A stretch of DNA of 9,489 bases from Acidobacteriota bacterium. GTDB taxonomy: Bacteria; Acidobacteriota; Blastocatellia; Pyrinomonadales; Pyrinomonadaceae. The translations under genes were made by a program, and so were the position numbers. Of this stretch, positions 1 to 5,924 are shown one piece after another. The notes under the pieces are model-generated. The model did not search any database. It saw only the letters and a program-made list of their open reading frames with translations, and was not told the origin of the DNA. How positions within the stretch are numbered: the first letter of the stretch is position 1; every line of letters begins with the position of its first letter. The stretch is taken from the NCBI GenBank assembly GCA_003222935.1, contig QHXL01000281.1:1-9489 (forward strand), written 5' to 3'.

Positions 1-1
1 G

Positions 2-868
2 ACATTGGCAAGTCAAACGCCCGACGGACAACTCCTCGAGTTACTGTCAATTAATCAGCAACGCCTCGTTCGATTTCCTGGGATCATCGAAGCAATCCTC
101 GGAAACTCGGCTCGCACATCAGAAGCAGAGCGACGCGCGCGTGAAACGAAGCGGGAATTTTTTGAAAAGGAACGCGGCGCCAGACAGATTGCTGAAGAGT
201 TACGGGCACGCGGCAAAATAGCAGCAGCCGAGTTCTTTGAAACTGCCGACCTGACCACGCCCGAGGGCGTAATGAGTATCGATGATGCGTGGATCATCGC
301 CCAGCACATCGAGGTCTCAGACGCGGATATCGACGATTCATGGTTACCCGCTGAACGATATGCAGAGCTAGCGCCTGAGTCGGCTGAAGAAATCGCATTG
401 AACGTTCAACGGGTGATCGAGAGTGAGAAATTAGAAGGAGAAGTTTCGCCTGACCGAGTTTCACTCATCCGACGTATCATGTTCATGAATACGCGTGATC
501 GAATGAAGCTCGCGACTAAAGGTGATCGAGAAGCTCGAAGCGTGCTTGTGCGCGACTCGAACAAGGTGGTCTCTTCCGCAGTAATCAATAATCCGCGTAT
601 TACTGACCAGGAAGTTGAAAACATTGCTTCGATGAGAACAGTGTCGGACGAAGTGTTGCGGTTGATCTCAATGAACCGCACCTGGGCTCGCTCCTACACA
701 ATCATTCATAACCTGGCGCGAAACCCGCGTACTCCAATTCCAACCGTACTCAACATTCTGCCGCGAATCAGGACCAAGGACCTCCAGGGGATTTCACTAA
801 ATCGAAATGTCTCAGAGGCAACAAGACGTCAAGCCTATCGACTCGCGCAGGCGCGTTCGGGTAAATAG
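2..868 (+). CDS. Conserved repeat protein of unknown function (5' end outside window)
   Basis: The reading frame is open at the left edge, so the true start probably lies upstream. The first start codon inside is TTG at 5, with no visible ribosome binding site. At least 288 codons are seen. Residues ~10-30 (LLSINQQRLVRFPGIIEAIL) and the C-terminal third (LATKGDREARSVLVRDSNK, then AVINNPRITDQEVENIA, then LARNPRTPIPTVLNIL, ending with SLNRNVSEATRRQAYRLA) resemble a conserved hypothetical family known to me from acidobacteria and deltaproteobacteria. There the C-terminus is built of short helical repeats related to leucine-rich-repeat-variant or HEAT-like units. The middle (~40-75) is charged and probably helical; ~95-145 is acidic and probably a linker. 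No signal peptide, membrane segment or catalytic motif is visible. A scaffold or protein-binding role is plausible from the repeats, but no function can be assigned. Confidence 0.8.
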   Translation, partial: TLASQTPDGQLLELLSINQQRLVRFPGIIEAILGNSARTSEAERRARETKREFFEKERGARQIAEELRARGKIAAAEFFETADLTTPEGVMSIDDAWIIAQHIEVSDADIDDSWLPAERYAELAPESAEEIALNVQRVIESEKLEGEVSPDRVSLIRRIMFMNTRDRMKLATKGDREARSVLVRDSNKVVSSAVINNPRITDQEVENIASMRTVSDEVLRLISMNRTWARSYTIIHNLARNPRTPIPTVLNILPRIRTKDLQGISLNRNVSEATRRQAYRLAQARSGK

Positions 869-908
869 ACTTCGCTCGAAGTTCATCCGACCCGAAACTG
901 TCACGAGA

Positions 909-962
909 TTTTTGCGAAAAAGTTCATAATATTCTTGACACGGCACGAAACGACCGTATAAT
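909..962 (+). promoter_or_regulatory. Strong sigma70-type promoter with UP-like element
   Basis: The -35 TTGACA at 935-940 and the -10 TATAAT at 957-962 both match consensus exactly, with a 16-bp spacer (one short of the optimum). The stretch 909-934 is AT-rich, with T5 and A5 runs, and lies at about -60 to -37 relative to the predicted start near 969-970, where UP elements bind the alpha subunit. Such strength is typical of stable-RNA genes, and no protein gene follows within the next 250 bp on this strand. Confidence 0.75.
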
Positions 963-968
963 TTCGCA

Positions 969-1155
969 CAGTCCAAGCAAGGTTGGCAGTTCTTTAAAGC
1001 ATTGCGAGCGGTTAGCGTGTGATTGATCCGCGTATTCCAGCACTCATTCTTGCCTGCACCGCCACCGCCCGTAAGAAGAACCTTTTAGTTAATGGGTTCT
1101 CCATGCTTTTAATAGCCACCCTGATTTACCCGAACCCTGCCCCCGATAAGTTCAG
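969..1155 (+). ncRNA. ssrS: Probable structured non-coding RNA, 6S RNA-like candidate
   Basis: This stretch lies between a consensus promoter and a strong terminator and has no convincing ORF. Pairing by eye gives a 6S-like rod. The closing stem joins 975-987 to 1115-1127, with GGTTGGC at 981-987 against GCCACCC at 1115-1121 (6 of 7 paired) plus further pairs outside. A large bubble follows. Inside it an upper arm pairs GCGGT and GCGTG (1008-1018) with the CACCGCCACCGC segment (1057-1068). A small hairpin sits on the 3' side of the bubble (AGAACC 1077-1082 with GGTTCT 1095-1100), as is common in 6S RNAs. 6S RNA binds sigma70 RNA polymerase by mimicking an open promoter and restrains transcription in stationary phase. 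The existence of a structured RNA is well supported by context; the 6S identity is inferred from shape, not from a recognised sequence, and the 3' end is uncertain. Confidence 0.5.
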
Positions 1156-1190
1156 CCCCGCCGATTCATTGAATCGGCGGGGCCCTCTCT
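1155..1190 (+). terminator. GC-rich hairpin terminator after the ncRNA
   Basis: A perfect inverted repeat pairs 1155-1167 with 1171-1183 (13 bp, mostly G-C) around a 3-nt ATT loop, followed by the pyrimidine-rich CCTCTCTT. The U-run is poor, but the stem is very stable. It points to the end of the + strand transcript started near 969. The minus-strand glycosyltransferase reading frame ends about 30 bp away, at 1213, so the hairpin may also stop transcripts arriving from that side, although no T-run follows in that direction. Confidence 0.7.
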
Positions 1191-1212
1191 TAAATAGCAT
1201 CACTTTTCCTTC

Positions 1213-1401
1213 TTATCTGTGAACCAGGTCATTCGCTTCTGAATAAAGTTCTCCCGGCTCATAAGTATCAATGCTACTTCCGCTCATACGCGCGAAGAGC
1301 TCCTCGTATTTATTCACAACGTGATCCCAGTCGTAATGCGTCTTTACCCTGAGTTGCGCACGATTTCGATAGGCGTGTACTAGCGACCCGTCTCTCAACA
1401 C
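1213..1401 (-). pseudogene. Displaced C-terminal part of the frameshifted glycosyltransferase
   Basis: This segment continues the glycosyltransferase at 1395-2366 in a different frame and has no start signal of its own. It translates to LRDGSLVHAYRNRAQLRV followed by KTHYDWDHVVNKYEELFARM. That is the usual last helical part of a GT4 enzyme: a stretch of the LRDPELVARYRARAQ type, then a Y-x-W-D-x-V-x-x-x-Y-E-x-L-F helix that packs back on the N-terminal domain. Restoring one A in the run at 1407-1409 fuses the two frames into a 384-residue protein, a normal length for the family. It is therefore a fragment, not a separate gene. Confidence 0.75.
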
Positions 1402-2366
1402 CCGTATTTCTCCGCCAGATCAAACTCATCCGCGTAGGGTATTCCCGCATCGCCAACTACCTCGATGTTTTCAGGTGTCGCCAGCGTCAGCACACAGTTT
1501 CCATAACCCATCGCCTCCAGTAAGGCTGGGTGGGTTCCGCCCACCTCAGTTGCATGAACATAGCAATAGGCGTTTTGCTGAAGTGCCCGATAATCCTGAC
1601 CAAAGACGAAACCTGTAAAGATGATTCGCTTGTCGCCTTTGGCTCGGGCCTTTAAATCCCTGATGTACTGTTCGGCGTAAGGGGCATCCCCGACGATCAG
1701 CAAGCGATAAGCGGTCCTCACTCGTTTGAATGCTTCAATAACAAGGCGCGCATTGTTCTCCGGCTCCAGTCGGGATACGTACAGCACGTAGCGATTCGGC
1801 TCGACTCGCCATTTTCGAACTGTCGCGCGATCCGGTCGTCGCTCAACTTCACTGCCGTACGCGATCATTGTCGAGGGCGCCTTATGGTGTACGTGGTAAT
1901 AGTCCTGGATTACCTGGGCATCGGTCACCATTTCATTTGGCAAGATAGTTGAAAGGTACTCAGCCAAACGGTAGTACCGTCGTCCGAGCCAGCCCCATTT
2001 CTTGCGCTTGTGCTCGAGACCGTCGACGTTTATCGCGACAGGAGTGCCAGTTAACCGCATGATGGGAGCAAATGGAGCATTTGCTGCATTGCAAATGAGT
2101 GCGGCATCAAAGCGTTTAGGAGCCGCGTGAAGCGCGGAGAGAAAAGTATGGATCACCGTGTCAAAATACTTGTGCCGGATAGTAGGGAGCACCTGAAGAC
2201 GTACACCATGAAACTCCAGCTGACGGGGCGTCACGTAATGCGCGCGACAATAGACGGTGACTTCGTGACCACGAGCAACCAGGCGAGTCGACAGGTGTTC
2301 GGCAAAGGTCTCAAACCCGCCGTAGCTTGCAGGAATGCCTCTCGTTCCTAATATCGCGATACGCAT
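1395..2366 (-). CDS. GT4 glycosyltransferase with DUF1972-type N-terminus, 3' frameshift
   Basis: The N-terminus MRIAILGTRGIPASYGGFET (residues 1-20) is the hallmark of the DUF1972 domain found on rhamnosyltransferase-like GT-B enzymes, which build capsule, exopolysaccharide or cell-wall glycans. The second Rossmann domain contains YVLYVSRLEPENN and, at 274-289, EVGGTHPALLEAMGYG, the nucleotide-sugar binding region in which the usual E-x7-E is replaced by a GGT-P-LLEAM form normal for this subfamily. Donor and acceptor cannot be told; rhamnose is a guess from the subfamily. The start is ATG with only a weak upstream purine stretch. It lies 23 bp behind the stop of the next glycosyltransferase and is probably co-transcribed with it. 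The frame ends early, after EFDLAEKYGC, at a TGA; the missing C-terminal ~60 residues lie in another frame at 1213-1401. Either the gene is damaged or the read has a one-base error. Confidence 0.85.
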   Translation of the reverse strand: MRIAILGTRGIPASYGGFETFAEHLSTRLVARGHEVTVYCRAHYVTPRQLEFHGVRLQVLPTIRHKYFDTVIHTFLSALHAAPKRFDAALICNAANAPFAPIMRLTGTPVAINVDGLEHKRKKWGWLGRRYYRLAEYLSTILPNEMVTDAQVIQDYYHVHHKAPSTMIAYGSEVERRPDRATVRKWRVEPNRYVLYVSRLEPENNARLVIEAFKRVRTAYRLLIVGDAPYAEQYIRDLKARAKGDKRIIFTGFVFGQDYRALQQNAYCYVHATEVGGTHPALLEAMGYGNCVLTLATPENIEVVGDAGIPYADEFDLAEKYGC

Positions 2367-2389
2367 TGAGTTCGGTTCTTTTTACGTCG

Positions 2390-3544
2390 TTAGTTACTGC
2401 CCGTCAGTCGATTTCCGCTTTGCGATTCGAATGCTACTTGTTCGTAAACCGTTAGAGTTTTTCTGGCCGTTTCTCGCCAGTCAAACATTTCCGCGCGCGC
2501 CAGACCTTTGCCGCTTAACTGATCGCGGAAGACTGAATCCTTAATCAATCGCTCGATGCCTGCTGCTATCGCTTCAACATCATAAGGATCGACGCTTAAA
2601 GCCGCATCGCCAACTACTTCAGGAAGACTCGTTGTGTTGCCAACAATCACAGGAGTTCCACACTTCATTGCCTCTAAGGGAGGCAACCCGAAACCTTCAA
2701 AGTAGGATGGATACACAAAACAGAGCGCTCCTGAGTAAAGAGCGGGCAGATCCGATTGAGGTACATAGCCTGTCAAAATCACCAGATTACTCAAGCCCGT
2801 TTCTTCAAGAGCACGTAGCGTCTCATCATAAAGCCACGCTCGTTTCCCGACCAGTACGAGTTTAGGAAGCTCATCTGTTAAGAGTCGGGACTTCAGCGAT
2901 GCGTAAGCTTTGACCAGTCGGGCGAGGTTCTTCCGGGGCTGGATAGAACCAACGGAGAGTATGTAATCCCCCATTATTCCGTAAGTATGTCGCACCCGTT
3001 GAAGTTCCTTATCATCCCTTACACGTGAGAAATCAGGGGCCGCGGCCAAAGGAATTGCGTGAATCAACTTCTCATCAATTCCGTAAGTTTGTGCGATGTC
3101 CTGGCGAGTATGTTCAGACAGGGAAATTATACGGGCAGCTCGTTTTGCCGAGTGCCGGACCGTAAGTCGAAGCTGCGTTCGGCTGCGTCGATTGAAGGTG
3201 TGTGGCAAGTGTTCAAATGACAGATCGTGGAGACTTACGATGACAGGACACGGGCAAAAAGGCGGAGCCGTAAACTGAACATGTAAAACGTCGACTGGAT
3301 TTCTGCGAAGCTCGGCGCTCAGTGTTAGCGGAATGCGAATGAGCGGGGTATGAGGTAAGGTCGTTTTGACTGTGAAATTAGGCCATCGTCGGTGGAAACG
3401 ATCATGCGCTTCTTGAGTTGTGACGTACAGACTGTAATCGTTGACCGAATCGATCTGCGCAAGCGCTTCGATCAGATTGGTAGCGTAGCTTTCATTACCT
3501 GCAAGCTTCGCCCCGACAGAATGAGCATCGATTGCGATACGCAA
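2390..3544 (-). CDS. GT4 family glycosyltransferase
   Basis: A 384-residue GT-B fold enzyme of family GT4 that would transfer a sugar from a nucleotide-sugar donor to a growing glycan at the inner face of the membrane. The N-terminal domain begins [11 protein letters not shown] and contains [10 protein letters not shown] (101-110). The donor domain begins at the conserved [14 protein letters not shown] (197-210). The E-x7-E motif is E283-GFGLPPL-E291, followed by [10 protein letters not shown] and [10 protein letters not shown]. The layout resembles mannosyltransferase-B-like proteins, but the sugar cannot be read from sequence. The start is TTG at 3542-3544, preceded by GGGGGAA and bounded upstream by an in-frame TAA, so it is well fixed. 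It follows rplS, separated by a terminator hairpin, and precedes a second glycosyltransferase, so it is more likely part of a surface-polysaccharide pair than of the ribosomal operon. Confidence 0.9.
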   Translation of the reverse strand: MRIAIDAHSVGAKLAGNESYATNLIEALAQIDSVNDYSLYVTTQEAHDRFHRRWPNFTVKTTLPHTPLIRIPLTLSAELRRNPVDVLHVQFTAPPFCPCPVIVSLHDLSFEHLPHTFNRRSRTQLRLTVRHSAKRAARIISLSEHTRQDIAQTYGIDEKLIHAIPLAAAPDFSRVRDDKELQRVRHTYGIMGDYILSVGSIQPRKNLARLVKAYASLKSRLLTDELPKLVLVGKRAWLYDETLRALEETGLSNLVILTGYVPQSDLPALYSGALCFVYPSYFEGFGLPPLEAMKCGTPVIVGNTTSLPEVVGDAALSVDPYDVEAIAAGIERLIKDSVFRDQLSGKGLARAEMFDWRETARKTLTVYEQVAFESQSGNRLTGSN

Positions 3545-3566
3545 TCGGGTTCCCCCGATAGATTAA

Positions 3567-3593
3567 GCGGATCCTTTCCTGCAAAGGATCCGC
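3567..3593 (-). terminator. Hairpin terminator after rplS
   Basis: A perfect 11-bp inverted repeat (3567-3577 with 3583-3593, containing GCGGATCC) with a 5-nt loop starts 8 bp past the rplS stop. Read on the minus strand it is followed by TTAATCTAT, a weak U-tract. It probably ends or attenuates the ffh-rplS operon before the glycosyltransferases. Some read-through is likely, because no separate promoter is evident in the 56 bp between rplS and the next gene. Confidence 0.6.
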
Positions 3594-3600
3594 AAACAAT

Positions 3601-3999
3601 TTACTTGCTCTTTCCCGCGACCGAAGCTTGCGCCTCGTTGTTCTTAAGTCCGCGCGTATCACGCTCACGAATGCGAGCGGCCTTACCACGAAGTCCACGG
3701 AGGTAGTAGAGTTTCGCTCGTCGGACGCGGCCTCTCTTAACCAGATCGATATGATCGATTATGGTCGCATGAAGGGGAAAGATTCTCTCAACACCAACGC
3801 CAAAGCTTGTTTTCCTTACGGTGATGGTTTCGCGCGCTCCACCGTGCTTGCGCGCTATCACAACACCCTCGAAAGCCTGCAGTCTTTCTTTGGTTTCGGA
3901 TTCCTTAATTCGAACATGCACGCGAACAGTATCGCCCGGCTGAAACCGTGGAATGTTGTTACGCAACTGCGTCTCTTCAATTCTATCCAGTCTATTCAT
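3601..3999 (-). CDS. rplS: 50S ribosomal protein L19
   Basis: L19 lies at the 30S-50S interface and helps form a bridge between the subunits. The protein starts [19 protein letters not shown] and shows the family signatures [48 protein letters not shown] and [17 protein letters not shown] chose the ATG at 3999: it matches the normal L19 start and has GAGGAG about 8 bases upstream. An in-frame start 12 codons earlier would add an untypical [12 protein letters not shown]. At 132 residues it is longer than E. coli L19 (115) because of a C-terminal extension ending [13 protein letters not shown]. It is the last gene of the operon, 71 bp after trmD, and is followed by a terminator hairpin. Confidence 0.96.
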   Translation of the reverse strand: MNRLDRIEETQLRNNIPRFQPGDTVRVHVRIKESETKERLQAFEGVVIARKHGGARETITVRKTSFGVGVERIFPLHATIIDHIDLVKRGRVRRAKLYYLRGLRGKAARIRERDTRGLKNNEAQASVAGKSK

Positions 4000-4070
4000 T
4001 TCAATTGCTCCTCGTCTCGCGCTGCGATACTTCAAACAGTCTCTAGCCGCTCGCGCTCACAAAATCAAAA

Positions 4071-4769
4071 CTATTTCAATAAATCCGGGCGATTCCTACG
4101 CGTCTTCAACAGAGCCGCGTCTTTTCGCCATCGCTCAATCTCGGCATGATTCCCGCTCAACAAAACGTCGGGCACCCTCATTCCGCGAAACTCAGGTGGC
4201 CGCGTGTAATGCGGACAATCAAGCAAACTTTCCGAAAATGATTCAAACACCGCGGAGGTTTCACTTCCCAAAGCACCCGGCAGCAGTCGAACGATTGCAT
4301 CCGTCAACACCAGGGCCGCCGCCTCACCTCCCGACAACACGTAGTCGCCGATCGATATCTCATCAGTCACTAAAGCCTCGACAACACGCTCATCAACACC
4401 TTCGTATCGACCACACAAAAGGACAACCTGTGACTCTGGCTGAGCCAGCTCTCGGGCCACTGCCTGTGTTAAGACTCTCCCCTGCGGCGATAACAAAACT
4501 ACACGCGTTTGCGGGGGTAAGTCCTCGCGTCGCCCGGCTCCCGTCAGCGCCTCGACGCCAGCGAAGATCGGTTCAGGCTTTAGAACCATACCGTCACCGC
4601 CGCCAAAGGGCCGATCGTCTACGATGTGATGCTTGTCAGTGGTCCAACCTCGCAGGTCGTGCGCCGTTATCTCAACGATCCCAGCGGCGCGGGCCCGTTT
4701 GACAATCCCGAAATCAATTACGTCACGAAAAAACTCTGGAAAGATCGTGATGATATCGATTCGTAGCAT
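4071..4769 (-). CDS. trmD: tRNA (guanine-N1-)-methyltransferase TrmD
   Basis: TrmD methylates N1 of G37, next to the anticodon, in tRNAs reading CNN and some other codons, using S-adenosylmethionine; this prevents +1 frameshifting. The 232-residue protein has the trefoil-knot SPOUT signatures: [11 protein letters not shown] (51-61), VLLSPQGR (91-98), [11 protein letters not shown] (118-128), [12 protein letters not shown] (138-149), [19 protein letters not shown] (182-200) and [15 protein letters not shown] (201-215). Against the E. coli enzyme as I recall it, the catalytic Asp169 of the DSF triplet aligns with Glu176 in an ESF triplet here. The C-terminal domain is short, ending at RRNRPDLLK. 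The start is ATG with no strong Shine-Dalgarno sequence, 59 bp after rimM, so translation may partly depend on upstream genes. Confidence 0.96.
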   Translation of the reverse strand: MLRIDIITIFPEFFRDVIDFGIVKRARAAGIVEITAHDLRGWTTDKHHIVDDRPFGGGDGMVLKPEPIFAGVEALTGAGRREDLPPQTRVVLLSPQGRVLTQAVARELAQPESQVVLLCGRYEGVDERVVEALVTDEISIGDYVLSGGEAAALVLTDAIVRLLPGALGSETSAVFESFSESLLDCPHYTRPPEFRGMRVPDVLLSGNHAEIERWRKDAALLKTRRNRPDLLK

Positions 4770-4828
4770 GTTCGTTAGCGATTCAACTGGTGTCCTTAAC
4801 TCTCACGAACACCGATCAAAGATCAAAC

Positions 4829-5365
4829 TTACAATTCAAAAAGACCCTCAGGGGGGTCAACCACAATCGTCTTACTCGGAATGTCGACACTAACTACAAT
4901 CGACTCTGCAAGAGGAATTAAAACCTCTTTGTCGTTGTCGTCGACAACAGTGAGTATCGCAACTCCACCTGTTTTCAAGACCGATTGAACTCGACCAATC
5001 GAGTTGCCACTCAACTCGGTAACCGAACAACCCTCAAGCTCAAAGTCGTAATACTCGTCTTCCGGCAACTCAACTCGTTCCGTTTCGGGAACACAGAACT
5101 CGTACCCAACGAATTCCTTAGCAGCGTCAACTCCGTCGTAACCACTCAACTTGAAAACTACTCGGTCGTTCTGAAACCAATAATCTTCAAGCTCGACGAT
5201 TGCGCGCTTGCCTTCAGGCGACACAGCAACCAACTGTTCTATGGCCTCGAAGCGTTCAGGAAAATCTGTCAAAAGATCTGCTAATAGCTCGCCCTTCAAA
5301 CCCCTTGTTCTGACCGCTCTTGCAATAATAATTAGCGAATCCGAACTATCGCTCTCCGAAGTCAT
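4829..5365 (-). CDS. rimM: Ribosome maturation factor RimM
   Basis: RimM binds S19 and assists maturation of the 30S head and 16S rRNA processing. The N-terminal beta-barrel domain carries the conserved RTRGLKGELLADLLTDFPERF (19-39). A PRC-barrel domain begins at EYYDFELEGCSV (104-115), continues through IGRVQSVLKTGG (123-134) and IPLAESIV (150-157), and ends with DPPEGLFEL. Length (178 residues) is normal. The first ten residues are acidic and serine-rich and may be disordered. The ATG overlaps the khpA stop by four bases (ATGA), which points to translational coupling. The neighbours rpsP, khpA, trmD and rplS form the usual RimM context. Confidence 0.95.
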   Translation of the reverse strand: MTSESDSSDSLIIIARAVRTRGLKGELLADLLTDFPERFEAIEQLVAVSPEGKRAIVELEDYWFQNDRVVFKLSGYDGVDAAKEFVGYEFCVPETERVELPEDEYYDFELEGCSVTELSGNSIGRVQSVLKTGGVAILTVVDDNDKEVLIPLAESIVVSVDIPSKTIVVDPPEGLFEL

Positions 5366-5595
5366 TCAACAATTTCCAAAAGGTAGCGCCGGTTCTGCTT
5401 TGTGCCCGCGATTCTCACCAGGGATCTCAAGGCCCGAATTGTCTTGCCTTGCTTTCCGATGATCTTACCGACGTCAGTTTGCGCCACTCGAACCTCTATC
5501 AAGGTCGCGCCATTACGTTGTTCGACCTCGCGGACGTCAACGTTTTCGCTGTCGTCCACAAGCCCTTTCACAATCATCTCGATGGCTTCACGCAT
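5362..5595 (-). CDS. khpA: KH-domain RNA-binding protein KhpA
   Basis: A 77-residue single KH-domain protein with the RNA-gripping loop GKIIGKQGKT (43-52; GxxG is GKQG at 47-50), followed by the helix IRALRSLVRIAG. The family, earlier annotated as YlqC or UPF0109, binds many RNAs. In Gram-positive bacteria it partners with KhpB and affects cell division and elongation; whether that role holds here is unknown. It lies between rpsP (24 bp upstream) and rimM (4-bp ATGA overlap), its standard location. The ATG has only a weak AGAAG upstream, so translation probably depends partly on rpsP. Confidence 0.93.
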   Translation of the reverse strand: MREAIEMIVKGLVDDSENVDVREVEQRNGATLIEVRVAQTDVGKIIGKQGKTIRALRSLVRIAGTKQNRRYLLEIVE

Positions 5596-5619
5596 CGCTT
5601 CTGACTTTAGCTGGAAACC

Positions 5620-5889
5620 TTACGATTGAGCTTCAACGGGAACTGCGGTTTGCGCCTTTGCAGACGCTTTGATAATTCGGTTTACCGTCTCGGTAGGCTG
5701 TGCACCTTTCTCGATCCAGTAGGTCACTCGAGTCAGGTCCAACTTGATCTCAGCTGGATTTCTGGTCGGGTTGTAGGTACCGAGGTTTTCCAGGTAAGCA
5801 CCGTCACGTTTGGACTGCTTTTCCTTAACCACGACCCGATACGATGGTTTTTTCTTGGCGCCGGTGCGCATCAACTTAATTGCTAACAA
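5620..5889 (-). CDS. rpsP: 30S ribosomal protein S16
   Basis: S16 is an early-binding small-subunit protein needed for 30S assembly. The 89-residue product has the family signature LMRTGAKKKPSYRVVVKE (6-23), then DGAYLENLGTYNP and the C-terminal half with VTYWIEKGAQPTETVNRIIK, a normal length with a short Ala/Val-rich tail. The start is TTG at 5887-5889. It is fixed by a strong AAGGAGG (5895-5901) five bases upstream and by the expected N-terminus LAIKLMRTG. An ATG close by (5892-5894) is out of frame and stops after three codons. It lies 35 bp after ffh. Confidence 0.96.
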   Translation of the reverse strand: MLAIKLMRTGAKKKPSYRVVVKEKQSKRDGAYLENLGTYNPTRNPAEIKLDLTRVTYWIEKGAQPTETVNRIIKASAKAQTAVPVEAQS

Positions 5890-5894
5890 ATCAT

Positions 5895-5923
5895 CCTCCT
5901 TCGAATAACCACTTTCCAGTGGT
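5895..5923 (-). promoter_or_regulatory. rpsP ribosome binding site with upstream GNRA hairpin
   Basis: On the minus strand a perfect 6-bp stem, ACCACT and AGTGGT (5923-5918 with 5913-5908), is capped by the tetraloop GGAA, a GNRA type. It starts just past the ffh stop and ends 6 bases before the strong Shine-Dalgarno AAGGAGG at 5901-5895. The spacing leaves the Shine-Dalgarno sequence free. The hairpin could shield it from ribosomes leaving ffh, stabilise the processed mRNA or bind a protein; none of this is shown. The Shine-Dalgarno sequence itself is certain, while a role for the hairpin is speculative. Confidence 0.45.
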
Positions 5924-5924
5924 A

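Noticed and set aside
868..883. Short hairpin just after the first gene's stop
   Set aside because: The stem is only 5-6 bp with no T-tract; it is too weak to call a terminator.
1019..1222. 67-codon + strand ORF with GTG start
   Set aside because: It runs through the terminator hairpin and the proposed RNA stems, has no Shine-Dalgarno sequence, and shows no recognisable protein pattern.
1395..1412. Programmed -1 ribosomal frameshifting in the glycosyltransferase
   Set aside because: There is no X-XXY-YYZ slippery heptamer and no clear downstream pseudoknot at the junction, so a mutation or sequencing error is simpler.
3601..4035. Longer rplS start 12 codons upstream of the chosen one
   Set aside because: The extra [12 protein letters not shown] is not typical of L19, while the ATG at 3999 has a good GAGGAG and the canonical N-terminus.
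3628..4702. Long + strand ORFs (173 and 249 codons) opposite rplS and trmD
   Set aside because: They lie antisense to certain genes with strong family motifs, have no ribosome binding sites, and their translations are rich in Arg, Ser and His as expected of shadow frames.
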